In this document: positions 20,201 through 27,809 of the stretch, piece after piece
How positions within the stretch are numbered: position 1 is the stretch's first letter
Layout of the letters: each line of letters begins with the position of its first letter
Assembly: GCF_019084045.1 (NCBI RefSeq)
Contig: NZ_JAHRED010000004.1
Location: 124,001 to 188,000 of the forward strand
DNA from: Paeniglutamicibacter quisquiliarum
Lineage (GTDB): Bacteria; Actinomycetota; Actinomycetes; Actinomycetales; Micrococcaceae
Reading direction: 5' to 3'
DNA length: 64,000 bases
Position numbers and translations under genes: made by a program
The notes under the pieces: model-generated
Databases searched by the model: none
What the model was told of the DNA's origin: nothing
Seen by the model: the letters and a program-made list of their open reading frames with translations, nothing else

Positions 20201-22666
20201 GAACGCCTGAACCGAGTCCCTGGGGATGACTGCCTGGAACCCTTCGGTGTTCGGATCTGCGTCGCCTGCGGGATTCGTCCCCGCCGCACCGGTCACGGTG
20301 CATACGGCGCCGCCTCCGACATCCACGGTGTCGCTCAGGGTGGCGGTGATGTCCTGCCATTTGTTCGGGTTCCTCACCGTCATGTCTCCCGACATGGCCC
20401 AGGCACTGTCCGCCGGGTCCTTCGGCTTGACCGTTACCTTGTAGTCAACGAGGACGTCTCCGTTGGCATCGGTGGTGTACGGGCCGGCACCATTCACCGG
20501 AGTCTTGTCGATCTCCCACAGGTAGGAGCGGTTGAAGCTCGCGACAACGTTCTTGGTGACGACCAGGTCCGCGCCGAGGCAGACATCGACGGTGGCGGTA
20601 TCGCTTGCCGTTCCGCCGTCGCTCTCGGTGTATTTTGCCGTGTTGTCATAGGTCGTGCATTCGCCCGCAATGCCGGGCCAGGCAATGGCGTAGTCAAACG
20701 TCCTTGGCGCCTGCCCGGCCACGACGACGTTGCCGCCGGGCAGCGTGGCGAGGTTGAACTTGCTGTCGGTGACGGTCACCGATTCATCTGTCACCGTGGG
20801 CTGCACGCCCGCGAAGGTGAAGGCCTTGGTGGCGCCGGCGCTGCCATCGGTCCCGTAGTAGGAGGCTGCGTTCCACGTCGCGGTGACGGTGTTGGTTCCC
20901 GTGGAGGCCTCGGTGGTTCCGGCCGGCATCTCGCAGGTGTATTTATACGTCGTGGTTCCGGCAGGGACCGAGACGGGGCCCGTTACTGCAGTGCCCGCGG
21001 AGGTTTCGATGGCACAGACGGCCCCGGGGATGCTGGCGGCCAGCGTCACTCCACCGATGGCGCTGTCGTTTCCGTTCACCGCTGTCATGACACCGTCAAC
21101 GGCGAAGTTGCTGTCCTGCGGGGCGCTGGCATCGACCAGCACGCTGTAGTTGACGGCGACGTTACCGGTGGACGATGTGACGGTGGCGGGCTGGCCAGCG
21201 GCCAGGTTCTTCTCGATGCTCCAGTCGTAGTCGCGGTCGAACGTGGCCGCTGCGGTCGTGGTGACTTCGAGGTCCTTGTATGTCGTCTTGCCGTTGGTGA
21301 AGGTGCAAGTGACCTGGGCGTTGTCGGCCAGCATGAAAGACGCGTTGCGTGCCGAGGTGTCGATCGACGGTGTGACACCGGTACAGGCCAGGTTTGTGAG
21401 GTTCCATCCCGCCGGAAGTGCGTTCTCGGAAACTGTTACCCCGCCCGGTGCGACCGTGTAGGTCAGGCGGTCTGCAAGGTCCGCGCCGGCGTTGGATCCG
21501 GCGCTGTCATCCAACTGGAAATTCACGGAATCTTCGGTCGTGCCGGATCTCAGTGTGAAGTCGAAGTCGGTGCCGTCTGCCGGGGTGGCGTCCTTGATGA
21601 TGGTCACGGAACCGGCCTGGACGTCGCTCGCCGAGACCTGGTTCGCACGGTTCCCCGCGGTCGCGCAATTCAACGACACCAAGGTCACGTGATATGAGGA
21701 TCCGCTGATGGCGGAGGCTCCCGCGCCCGGCCCATGGTCCAGTTCGGAGGCTACATGGACACTGAAGTAGAGGGTTACGGAGGAGGCCGTCGCATCAAAC
21801 GTGAGCTTGACGGTGTCCTCGCGGTCACTGCCCGATCCCTCGATCACCTCGGTCTTGGTGATCGTTCCGCCTGTCATTGAGTACTGGTCGATGAAGTCAT
21901 AGGCCCATTTGCCGGCAGTGCGCACCCGGTAGTTGAAGACGAATTCGTTCTCGCCCGGCTGCATGTTGCCCATCTGCACACGTTGGTCAACATAGCCGCC
22001 CTCGTAGATGCCCGAGGAAAGGTTGCCGTTGGCGAAGGAGGCGTCGCCGGCCCGCTGCATAAACGAGTCGACCTTGCCCTTGCCGATGTTCGTGTCGCAA
22101 ACGCCTGCCACCGCCGCAACGACGGGCTCGTCCTTGGCCACGGCAGAATTCGGCTCACTTGCCGACGCTTCCGCTGGTTCCCCGGTGGTTTTCTCTTCGG
22201 ACTTCGTAGGGGCTTCGGCACTCGGGGTCGCCGGCTTCCTTGAATCATTCGACTTGCTCGTCGACGGAGCTTCTGACGTGGGGGCCGCCGACTCCTGTGC
22301 CGCTTCAAGCTCTTCGTCCTCGGACGGTTCGGTGCCCTGGAGAGGTGCTTCGGCGGCCACTTCTTCCGGAGTTGCGGTCTTCGCCTTCGCCGTGTTCGAT
22401 CCGGCGCTCGCTTCGCTGCCCTCAACAGCATCCAGCAGCGCCTGCTCCACACCGGTGTCTTTGTTGTCCGACGGTGATGCCGCGGCGGGATTGAATCCAC
22501 CGCCGCTAAACATCATCGTCGCGACGAGCGCTGTCGTCGCGCTGGCAGCCACGCTTGAACGGACAATTCCGTTCCTCCAAATGGCTTCCAAAAAGGAGTT
22601 TCGGCGCGCAAAGCGACGACCTCTTAATTGATTCCGTGCAGCATTAACCCCAATTTTGCCGAACAC
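14261..22666 (-). CDS. Giant repeat-rich cell-surface protein with LAxTG sorting signal
   Basis: About 2,800 residues. Order from the N-terminus: a long signal peptide (basic start, then SSVAASATTALVATMMF and cleavage near AAAS); an Ala/Glu/Ser/Pro-rich spacer (22.5-22.1 kb); a collagen-binding-like or adhesin domain (22.1-21.6 kb); a prealbumin-like domain (TFTNGK end near 21.3 kb); seven long repeats of ~225-250 residues; three shorter ones of ~147; and a DUF11-like unit (WPGDTITYTLTVRNTGE). It ends with LADTG, a membrane helix and RRRKGEGN. LAxTG is the class E sortase signal of high-GC Gram-positives. The start is uncertain: GTG at 22666 is used here, with TTG at 22702 as the longer option, and neither has a strong ribosome-binding site. 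Probable adhesin or stalk protein; the function is inferred. Confidence 0.85.
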   Translation of the reverse strand: MFGKIGVNAARNQLRGRRFARRNSFLEAIWRNGIVRSSVAASATTALVATMMFSGGGFNPAAASPSDNKDTGVEQALLDAVEGSEASAGSNTAKAKTATPEEVAAEAPLQGTEPSEDEELEAAQESAAPTSEAPSTSKSNDSRKPATPSAEAPTKSEEKTTGEPAEASASEPNSAVAKDEPVVAAVAGVCDTNIGKGKVDSFMQRAGDASFANGNLSSGIYEGGYVDQRVQMGNMQPGENEFVFNYRVRTAGKWAYDFIDQYSMTGGTITKTEVIEGSGSDREDTVKLTFDATASSVTLYFSVHVASELDHGPGAGASAISGSSYHVTLVSLNCATAGNRANQVSASDVQAGSVTIIKDATPADGTDFDFTLRSGTTEDSVNFQLDDSAGSNAGADLADRLTYTVAPGGVTVSENALPAGWNLTNLACTGVTPSIDTSARNASFMLADNAQVTCTFTNGKTTYKDLEVTTTAAATFDRDYDWSIEKNLAAGQPATVTSSTGNVAVNYSVLVDASAPQDSNFAVDGVMTAVNGNDSAIGGVTLAASIPGAVCAIETSAGTAVTGPVSVPAGTTTYKYTCEMPAGTTEASTGTNTVTATWNAASYYGTDGSAGATKAFTFAGVQPTVTDESVTVTDSKFNLATLPGGNVVVAGQAPRTFDYAIAWPGIAGECTTYDNTAKYTESDGGTASDTATVDVCLGADLVVTKNVVASFNRSYLWEIDKTPVNGAGPYTTDANGDVLVDYKVTVKPKDPADSAWAMSGDMTVRNPNKWQDITATLSDTVDVGGGAVCTVTGAAGTNPAGDADPNTEGFQAVIPRDSVQAFAYSCTFESLPSYEGINTAKATWDAVKASTAQAESTGTAEVTMGTWTQTPLNNVVTVKDDHHAFDPAWTITWTEGMGAQTRDYTAKWTVPETSAGKCVPFTNTATAAGAHDFAVSDKATIKACRPAGLSVNKTVDAGYDRTYLWDIAKTAVGPDTLNTGADHTAVVDYDITATSKGYKDDAKTLNGEITVTNPNTFGGDVEVTVGDTTTLADVACTVDQTADTNPDADGVQVLVPQATVSGEVWVNGKKKVAYNCDAGSVTEANYTGQKNTATITWNGGQASSQPVDIAFGLKGATDETVEVLDQLIDPDSTPRNLGTVSWSDIPNGDWATWSKTFKDEITHAATLGECTPFTNKAWVELGGDGTNPSAEATVTVCDQAGLQVSKTANASFDRLYKWNATKDVDRTEQTVAPEGQAVFNYTVTAVPNGFEDFGETLDGKITLTNPNQFEAGAITATLTDTVDIAGLSCEIRATDIDPNKAGLQVRVPAGTGGNPGSVVLDYECTGVPATYTGTNSVDATWKDAAGTNRTATASVEVEYVLDTEYDKNVLVFDDKVFETEYPELLGQAAWNEEKDPTEFTYDLMYTGTPGACAEYTNTAIVTEDGWNQATLDSASRKVTLCVEQDLEVTQDVTASFDRDYDWTIEKVADNASFNVDGDGKVTAGYKVAATKIGHTDSGWQLGGTIAVHNPNDFGSITANVEDTLDLDGVLCTIADGKAVEIAAGDTLELSYGCDVAAGVDESDYTGAITNTATATWGEGRSASSGPVAADFKMATETDTHITVTDDRYTGNGHVLGTVTLDESPKTFSYDVDWEAAAGKCTTFTNTAVIDGDANHPAGNESSADIEVCVEKGLTVVKTVEAAFTRDYDWNLDKTVDQAKFTVDENGKATANYRVTATQGGHEDQDWTMSGSIDVFNPNRQGELSVGIADATTVPGATCTVAGGGTDVVVPAATVVDGIVTSGKATVGYDCVLAEPLTEDDYEGHTNTALVTWSGADGKDRSAEFVADVLFTRDRAKDIDGEVTVLDDKTAPGSVHELGTATAGQPPQEFTYQVELAGRAGTCTTYTNSAVLGETTGTDEADNTATADVEVCAKAGLEVSDPAEATFDREYLWKLDKDVDRAGADIGLDSTATFDYTVTATPNGYVDSNHQVAGTITLGNPNRFAGGDITATLTGGVDIAGVTCAIDATDADPDSDGFQVLVPAGANGTANTVTLAYTCTGTPENGDHAGEHTVTATWATVQGGDASATASAEVLYEQVGSANADLEVFDDKAATVPQPVKLGTADWNADSVPTEFTYQVIYRNPNPDALDGTCTTHENTATSVATDDASASVEVCVRVGAPTVAKTVTGTRQNADGSWEITYKLEVTNDDAFQGRYSLSDTLSFGGGIEVADASWTGPEAGDGDAWDLETTNHTEVLATNAPIDAKETHTYLVSATANVATGVIGSAAGDCELAEGEDGTGFLNTATLTANGRDSEVAACAAPVAPTFDKQAVDLIQHEDADGNWDGTWDASYKLTVSNPGTHGQDVFYTLSDTPAFADGVLVNERTAGSADVAVNAGWSGADPADDVVVAGQVLEAGEVHTFTVVLNLRLASAITDADRTCGEDGHGLLNAGEVGSGNESATGQACLEIPAPGSNVVKTAESAVENADGSWDVNYTVVVNNTSDVATRYDLTDTLRFGEGLTATGADWSMDGTDERGSWADPGSEPGTVLAADRTLEARDSHTYRVHVLATLRDGVIGSAADSCPSAEGNADGGFLNEATLSANGKTSHSRDCVEPVKNPRSYSLVKTADPASGAVVWPGDTITYTLTVRNTGEFVYTGAVVTDQMAGWQQAATLNEGSLKASGGEFALEGSRLLWTVGDLAVGEAKTLSYSVTVNDGAWDAVLVNVATGSGDVPESKTTHRTPVLVKQSNPSPRNPVQVIQTPVPVRPAAVLPPRRPVATLADTGAPDSTLWVLGSGALLMLLGAAFVAVARRRKGEGN
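14780..16200 (-). repeat. Three shorter repeats (~147 residues) plus DUF11-like unit
   Basis: Starts near 16.16, 15.72, 15.28 and 14.83 kb, about 440 bp apart. The first three share NADGSW or DGNWDGTW followed by xYxLxVxN and a Cys-containing GFLNxAxLxANG segment. The fourth is the DUF11-like terminal unit. Confidence 0.75.
16200..21290 (-). repeat. Seven tandem protein repeats (~225-250 residues) in the giant gene
   Basis: Each unit begins just after a Cys with a pattern like GLxVxKxVxAxFDRDYxWxIxK. The cores lie near 21.25, 20.54, 19.80, 19.04, 18.31, 17.63 and 16.89 kb, a spacing of about 680-755 bp. Each also has two to four Cys and a closing CTTxTNTA-like strand. They are degenerate at DNA level, so the duplication is not recent. 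Confidence 0.8.
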
Positions 22667-22896
22667 TTTAGCTACCCCAATTACCCCAAGGGGGCACGGC
22701 AACCACGCAATAAGCGCTGTTTACGAATCGGTCCCACCCGATCCGTCAGTTCAGTTCAAACCCCAAGTTCGAACCACCCCCAGCAATTATTGGGGCCCCA
22801 GCACCCAATTTGTATTGCTTGTAATGCGGTCAGTTTAGCCACAGGTCGTGAACCGCGTCCATACCGGACGGTGAAATAGTTTTGGGCGTTCAGCGT

Positions 22897-23325
22897 CTAC
22901 CGGTAGGGGTACTCAATTTTCGGACAGGTGTCCATGACGACATCAAGCCCGGCGTCCTTGGCCCGTCTGGCTGCAGCCTCGTCGATGACACCGAGTTGCA
23001 GCCAGACGGCGTCAGCACCGACGGCAATGGCCTGGTCGACAATGTCACCGACTTTTTGCGAATTCACAAAACAGTCCACGACGTTGATGTGTCCGGGGAT
23101 TTCGGCCAGGAGCTTGTACCCGTCGTTGCCCAGGACGCTTTCGCCACTCAGGGACACCGGAACGATCTCCATGCCCAGTTGGTTCTGGAGGAACCGTGAG
23201 ACCCCTGGTGCCACGCGGCCGGGATTGTTGGTCAGTCCCACCACTGCCCACCGTCCAGGGGTTTGCAGGAGCCGGCGAATCACTGCCGGGTCGTTCACGT
23301 GCCGCTGGCCATGTTCGGAGCTCAT
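22897..23325 (-). CDS. CoA-binding domain protein (YccU type)
   Basis: Protein of about 142 residues with one Rossmann-like CoA_binding domain: WAVVGLTNNPGR at the nucleotide loop, VDCFVNS, VGADAVWLQLGVID and the end VVMDTCPKIEYP. Stand-alone members have no agreed function. A second paralogue lies at 53609-54109, translationally coupled to metY. This copy sits between the giant surface gene and the sulfur operon that ends at 23458, on the same strand but beyond that operon's terminator. The ATG before SSEHGQ is preferred to one two codons earlier. Confidence 0.85.
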   Translation of the reverse strand: MSSEHGQRHVNDPAVIRRLLQTPGRWAVVGLTNNPGRVAPGVSRFLQNQLGMEIVPVSLSGESVLGNDGYKLLAEIPGHINVVDCFVNSQKVGDIVDQAIAVGADAVWLQLGVIDEAAARRAKDAGLDVVMDTCPKIEYPYR

Positions 23326-23389
23326 ACCCACACGCTACCGCCACAATCCGGGGCTTGTCCCGAAAACCGCGTTGGCTGAGCAACGACCC

Positions 23390-23425
23390 GGGGAGTCGAG
23401 GCATCATTTGACCCTTCGACTCCCC
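23390..23425 (-). terminator. Terminator of the minus-strand sulfur operon
   Basis: GGGGAGTCGA at 23390-23399 and its perfect complement at 23416-23425 form a 10-bp stem, 33 bp past the stop of the last gene. Confidence 0.7.
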
Positions 23426-23457
23426 TACACGTCGGTGCCGACCTGTGGCCGGCCAAT

Positions 23458-24876
23458 CTAGAGTGCGCGCTCCAGCGCTTCCTCGGTGTTGGCCGCCGAG
23501 TACTCCGTGAAGGCCCCGCGGAAGCGCGCCGCCGGGTGGGTCTCTTCGAGACGGGCTCCTCGTCCGAACACCTTTTCGCGCAGGGACCCCGGGGCATATT
23601 CGGTCTGCGCAAGCCCGCGGGCGCGCAACTCGGGCAGGATTCCGTCGATGAAGTCCGTGTAGGAGCCCGGCAGGACCTGGTTCATGATGTTGAGTCCATC
23701 CATTCCGGCGTCCTGCCAGCGCTCGATCTCGTCAACGATCTGCTCGGGGGTTCCCACGATCTGCTGGGCCTTGGCACGGTAGCGGGCCAGGTCGCCGATG
23801 GTTGGCTTCCCTCCGGGCACCGATGCGATGGCCGCTTCGAGGACGCCACGTGCGCCTTCCGTCTGGACGTCGCCCAAGGGCGTGTCCAGGTCCAGTCCGC
23901 CCAGATCGATCCCGATCCCGCCACCGATGTGGGCGATGATCGCATCCAGGTCCAGATACTCGTCGTAGTCGGCCTCCTTGGCCTTGGCTTCGGCCTCGGT
24001 GCTTCCCACGACAAATGACAGGCCTGCAAAGACCTTGACGTCTCCCTTGGCGCGTCCTGCGGCGGCCTCCAGCTCGCGGATCTTGCCCACCTGCTTGGCC
24101 ACATACTCCGGGTGCGGAGCAAAAAGGAAAGTTGCCTCCGCATGTTCCGCGGCAAACTGGCGCCCGCGGGCGGACGATCCGGCCTGGAACAGGAACGGCG
24201 TGCGTTGCGGGCTCGGCAAGGCAAGGTGCGGGCCCTCGATGGAATACCGTTTTCCCTGGTGGTGGATCTTGTTGACCTTGGCAGGGTCGGCAAAGACGCC
24301 GGTTTCCTTGTTGGCCAGAACCGCGCCATCCTCCCAGGAACCTTCCCACAACTTGTACGTCGCCTCGACGTATTCCTCGGCCCAGTCATAGCGGTCGTCG
24401 TGGGCGGTCAGGCCGGCCGCACCAAAGTTTCGGTGCGAGTTCTCCAGGACGCTGGTCACGATGTTCCATGCGACGCGGCCGTTGGAAAGGTGGTCCAGCG
24501 TGGAGAGCTGGCGCGCAAACTGGAACGGAGCGGCCTGCACCACGGAACTGGTCATGGCCAGTCCGATGTCGCTGGTGGTTGCTGCAAGGGCCGAGAGCAG
24601 CACGAGCGGGTCGTGGGACGGAACCTGCATGCCCTTGCGGACCATCGAGGCCCAGCCGCCCTCGTGGTTGCCGTAAAGCCCCACGACGTCGGCAAAGAAC
24701 AGGTTGTCGAACTTGGCGTCCTCAAGCTGCTTGGCCAGGTCGACCCACAGTTGCAGCTCATTGAAGCGGTGCTGCTGCGCTTTAGGGTGGCGCCATTGGC
24801 CACCCAGGATGTGGCTGGAGGTGTTCATCAGGAATGCGCTCAGCAGCAGGCGCGGACGAACGTCAAAAGTACCCAT
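23458..24876 (-). CDS. NtaA/SnaA/DszA-family FMN-dependent monooxygenase
   Basis: Luciferase-like (LLM) monooxygenase of 472 residues that needs reduced flavin from a partner reductase. Family landmarks are GGQWRHP near residue 26, the long FADVVGLYG stretch, LSTLDHLSNGRVAWNIVTS near residue 130, HHQGKRYSIEGP and FQAGSSARGRQFAA. In this family DszA cleaves dibenzothiophene sulfone and NtaA attacks nitrilotriacetate. In this operon, with a DszC-like gene and an importer under an S-box, release of sulfur from an organic sulfone or sulfonate is likely. Its ATG directly follows the TAA of the DszC-like gene. It is last in a six-gene operon. Confidence 0.88.
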   Translation of the reverse strand: MGTFDVRPRLLLSAFLMNTSSHILGGQWRHPKAQQHRFNELQLWVDLAKQLEDAKFDNLFFADVVGLYGNHEGGWASMVRKGMQVPSHDPLVLLSALAATTSDIGLAMTSSVVQAAPFQFARQLSTLDHLSNGRVAWNIVTSVLENSHRNFGAAGLTAHDDRYDWAEEYVEATYKLWEGSWEDGAVLANKETGVFADPAKVNKIHHQGKRYSIEGPHLALPSPQRTPFLFQAGSSARGRQFAAEHAEATFLFAPHPEYVAKQVGKIRELEAAAGRAKGDVKVFAGLSFVVGSTEAEAKAKEADYDEYLDLDAIIAHIGGGIGIDLGGLDLDTPLGDVQTEGARGVLEAAIASVPGGKPTIGDLARYRAKAQQIVGTPEQIVDEIERWQDAGMDGLNIMNQVLPGSYTDFIDGILPELRARGLAQTEYAPGSLREKVFGRGARLEETHPAARFRGAFTEYSAANTEEALERAL

Positions 24877-26112
24877 TTACTTGCTCTCCGATTTCGTGTC
24901 CGTGGCTTCACCGATCGAGTGCAATCCGGTGGGAATGGTGCCATTGATGTAGTAGTCGCCCACCGAACGGGCCTTGAAGGCGACCGGGTTGTGGGTCGCG
25001 ACGGTGCGGGCGTTGCGCCAGTGCCGGTCAAGGGATTTTCCGCGTGAAACGGACGAGGCGCCGGTGACGTCGAAGAGTTCGCTGGTTGCATCCAGCACCA
25101 GCTTCGGGACCGTCACGTGGGCCTGCTGCACGGCAATTTCCGCGCGGATGAAGGCAGCGGTCGGGTCCAGGCCCAGGGACTGGTCCACCGCGGCATCCAG
25201 GTCGCGGGCGGCGGCAGTAACGATCGAATCCGCCGCGTAGACGGCCGCTGCGATGCGGCCGACCTTTTCCTGGATCAGCGGGTCGTTCCGGAAGAGTTCA
25301 CCTGATCCGGTGTTGAAGGTTCGGGTGCGGGTGCGCACCAATTCGGCGGCGTCTGCCAGTGCCGCACGCCCGATCCCGGCCAGGACGCTCAGGAGGGCCA
25401 TCTGGAAGAAGGCCGGCTCGAGGGTGGAGGAGACCTTGCGCTGGATGATGTCTTCGAACGGGACCACAACATCGTCGAAGATTGCGGTGCCGGTGCCGGT
25501 CAGCGGCTGGCCAAAGCCATCCCAGTCGTCAAGGATCCGTACCCGTGCGTCATCGGCGCGCACGATGGCGTACTGCCGGCCTTCGACGCCCTCGGTGCTG
25601 GCCATGACAACCACCCAGTCGGCGAAGATGGAGCCGGTTGTGTAGTATTTTTCCCCGTTCAGCAGCCACTGCCCGGATTCCTCGCGAAGCTTGGTGTTGG
25701 TGGTGCCCAACGCATTGCCGCCCCGTTCGGTGGCCGCGTTGCCGAAGATCTCGCCGGCGAGCACCCGCGGGAACCAACGGAGCTGGAATTCCTCCGGTTG
25801 CAGGGCGATGGTTTCGACAAAGGCGAAGTGGGAGCGGAGCAAGTGGCCGACGTTGGAATCCGCGGCGGAAAGTTCCACGATCAACCGGAAGAGATGTTCA
25901 TGGCTGACCGGGTCCCCGCCATGCGCGGCCGGGACGCGCAGCGTGGTGAAGCCGGCTTCCTTGAGCCATTTCACGGGTTCGAAGGGCAGCACATGGTTGT
26001 TTTCCCGGTCCACGGTGCCTTCGGCGATCCGGCCGAACACCGGTGCAAAGCGTGCACTCAATTCCGCGTAACGGGCTTCTTCGGTTCGTTCCTGCACGTG
26101 CGTTGCACTCAT
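24877..26112 (-). CDS. DszC/SfnC-like flavin monooxygenase (acyl-CoA dehydrogenase fold)
   Basis: Protein of 411 residues with the acyl-CoA dehydrogenase fold, in the branch that acts as FMNH2-dependent oxygenases (DszC, SfnC). Evidence: GNAATERGGNALGTTNTKL, the YYTTGSIFADWVVV segment and the C-terminal LDRHWRNARTVATHNP, the His-x-x-Arg-Asn-Ala-Arg-Thr signature of this branch. True dehydrogenases instead have a catalytic Glu in a different context. It probably oxidises a thioether, sulfone or sulfonate before the DszA-like partner acts. The start has GGAAG nearby, and the stop and the next start are adjacent (TAAATG). Confidence 0.85.
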   Translation of the reverse strand: MSATHVQERTEEARYAELSARFAPVFGRIAEGTVDRENNHVLPFEPVKWLKEAGFTTLRVPAAHGGDPVSHEHLFRLIVELSAADSNVGHLLRSHFAFVETIALQPEEFQLRWFPRVLAGEIFGNAATERGGNALGTTNTKLREESGQWLLNGEKYYTTGSIFADWVVVMASTEGVEGRQYAIVRADDARVRILDDWDGFGQPLTGTGTAIFDDVVVPFEDIIQRKVSSTLEPAFFQMALLSVLAGIGRAALADAAELVRTRTRTFNTGSGELFRNDPLIQEKVGRIAAAVYAADSIVTAAARDLDAAVDQSLGLDPTAAFIRAEIAVQQAHVTVPKLVLDATSELFDVTGASSVSRGKSLDRHWRNARTVATHNPVAFKARSVGDYYINGTIPTGLHSIGEATDTKSESK

Positions 26113-26158
26113 TTTTCTTCCTTTGCATCCATGAGTTTCAAAAGTTTGTTGGCGGGAT

Positions 26159-27796
26159 TTAGCGGTTTGCCATCTCGCGCAGCAACTGTCCGGGGTTCGA
26201 GTCCAAAAGCAATTTGGTGTACTCGCTGGAGGGGTTCCCGAAGACCTGTGAGGCCGGGCCCACTTCGACGAGCGTCCCCTGTCGCATGACTCCCACGTCG
26301 TGTGAAATGCGCTCGACGACGTGCAGGTCGTGGGAAATGAAGAGGTATGACAGCCCCTGGTTGACCTGGAGGTCTTCCAGCAGCGCCAGGATCTGCGCCT
26401 GGGTCAATACATCGAGTGCGGAAAGGGCCTCATCCAGCACCAACGTCTTGGCGCCGAGGGCCAAGGCCCTGGCGATTGCCACGCGTTGCCGTTGTCCTCC
26501 GGAAAGTTCCTTCGCGCCGAGGGAGGCCATGCGCGAGGGCAGGTTGACCGCGTCCAACAGCTCGGCCACCCTGATCTTGCGTTCGTTCCTTGACCCAACC
26601 TTGTAGTTCTCCAGCGGTTCGCTGATGATCCGGGACACCGAATAACGCGGATCCAGTGCCGAATCCGGGTTTTGGTACACCAATTGCAGGCTGCGCCAGA
26701 GGTCGCGCTTGCCGGCTCCGCGCACGTGGGTGACATCTTGTCCGTGGATCTTTACCGTCCCGGCGCTGGGCTCAAGCAGGCGCATGATCATGCGCGCGGT
26801 CGTGGATTTTCCGGAGCCGGACTCCCCGACCAATGAGAAAGTGGTTCCGGGGCGGACTGCGAAGGAAACGTTGTCCACCGCTGCTCGTTCAGCTTTTCCG
26901 TTGCCATAGATCTTTGTCAGGCCACGGACCTCAATGGCCGGCATCTCGATGGCGCCTTCAGGCCCGGTGGTTTGTGCGCCCTTGCCCGTGGCAGTGGCCT
27001 CGGTAAGCAGCATCTGGGTATAGGCATCTTCCGGGGCATGCAGGATTTCACGCACCGGGCGATCCTCGCGAATCCGGCCGTGCTGCATGACCACGATGCG
27101 GTCGGCGATGTCCGTGGCCACGGCCAAGTCATGGGTCACAAAAATGACTGCGGTTCCGAGTTCCCGGGCGAGCTTGGTAAATACCTCGAGCACCGTCTGT
27201 TGGACCGTGACATCCAATGCGGATGTTGGCTCATCGGCAATCAGCAGCTCGGGTTCCAGGGCAAAGGCTATGGCAATGAGCACCCGCTGCTTCAGCCCGC
27301 CCGAGAGCTCATGAGGGTACTGTCCCAGGCGCTGTTCCGGGCGATCGATCCCGACCAGTTCCAGCAGCCTGAGGACTTCCCGGCGCAACTCCGCCTTGGT
27401 GCGCTTGCGCCCTTGCGGGTGCAGGCGGAAAACCTCGGATACCTGGGACCCCACGGTCTTCACCGGATCGAGGGAGGCTCCGGGATCCTGCGGCACCATG
27501 CCGATGCGCCGTCCGCGGATGGCTTCCAGTTCCTTGGCCGAATGGTTCAGGAGGTTGTCGCCGGCAAGGTCGATCGTTCCGCCCAGGACCTTTGCCGATT
27601 CCGGCAGCAATCCGATGATGGCCTTTGCCAGCGTGGACTTGCCGGAGCCGGATTCGCCAACCAGTGCAACGATTTCGCCGGTCTTGAGCGCGATGTCGAG
27701 GTGGTCTGCGGCGATGACCGATTCATCGCCGGTGCCGTATTGAATGCTTAGCCCACGAATGTCCAGCAATGTGGGTGCCGAGTCGATGGTGCTCAT
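26159..27796 (-). CDS. ABC transporter ATP-binding protein, fused double ATPase (Dpp/Opp type)
   Basis: Protein of about 545 residues carrying two complete ATPase domains, equal to fused DppD and DppF. Each half has Walker A GESGSGKST, a signature (LSGGLKQR in the first, LSGGQRQR in the second) and Walker B (LLIADEPTSALD and TLVLDEALSALD). It powers uptake by the adjacent permease pair. The start is the ATG before STIDSAPTL, preceded by AGGGGA; a longer frame adds 16 residues without a ribosome-binding site. The permease stop is 13 bp upstream. Position in an S-box operon with two monooxygenases suggests organosulfur import rather than peptides. Confidence 0.92.
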   Translation of the reverse strand: MSTIDSAPTLLDIRGLSIQYGTGDESVIAADHLDIALKTGEIVALVGESGSGKSTLAKAIIGLLPESAKVLGGTIDLAGDNLLNHSAKELEAIRGRRIGMVPQDPGASLDPVKTVGSQVSEVFRLHPQGRKRTKAELRREVLRLLELVGIDRPEQRLGQYPHELSGGLKQRVLIAIAFALEPELLIADEPTSALDVTVQQTVLEVFTKLARELGTAVIFVTHDLAVATDIADRIVVMQHGRIREDRPVREILHAPEDAYTQMLLTEATATGKGAQTTGPEGAIEMPAIEVRGLTKIYGNGKAERAAVDNVSFAVRPGTTFSLVGESGSGKSTTARMIMRLLEPSAGTVKIHGQDVTHVRGAGKRDLWRSLQLVYQNPDSALDPRYSVSRIISEPLENYKVGSRNERKIRVAELLDAVNLPSRMASLGAKELSGGQRQRVAIARALALGAKTLVLDEALSALDVLTQAQILALLEDLQVNQGLSYLFISHDLHVVERISHDVGVMRQGTLVEVGPASQVFGNPSSEYTKLLLDSNPGQLLREMANR

Positions 27797-27809
27797 GCTG
27801 TTCCCCTGA

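Noticed and set aside
14780-21290. CRISPR-like periodic repeats
   Set aside because: The period is 440-750 bp, in frame with a protein and degenerate, with no short identical repeats or spacers.
14501-21697. Long plus-strand open frames (up to 755 codons) opposite the giant surface gene
   Set aside because: They are antisense to a clearly coding, repeat-structured gene, rich in Val/Gly/Asp from codon mirroring, and show no domain or ribosome-binding site.
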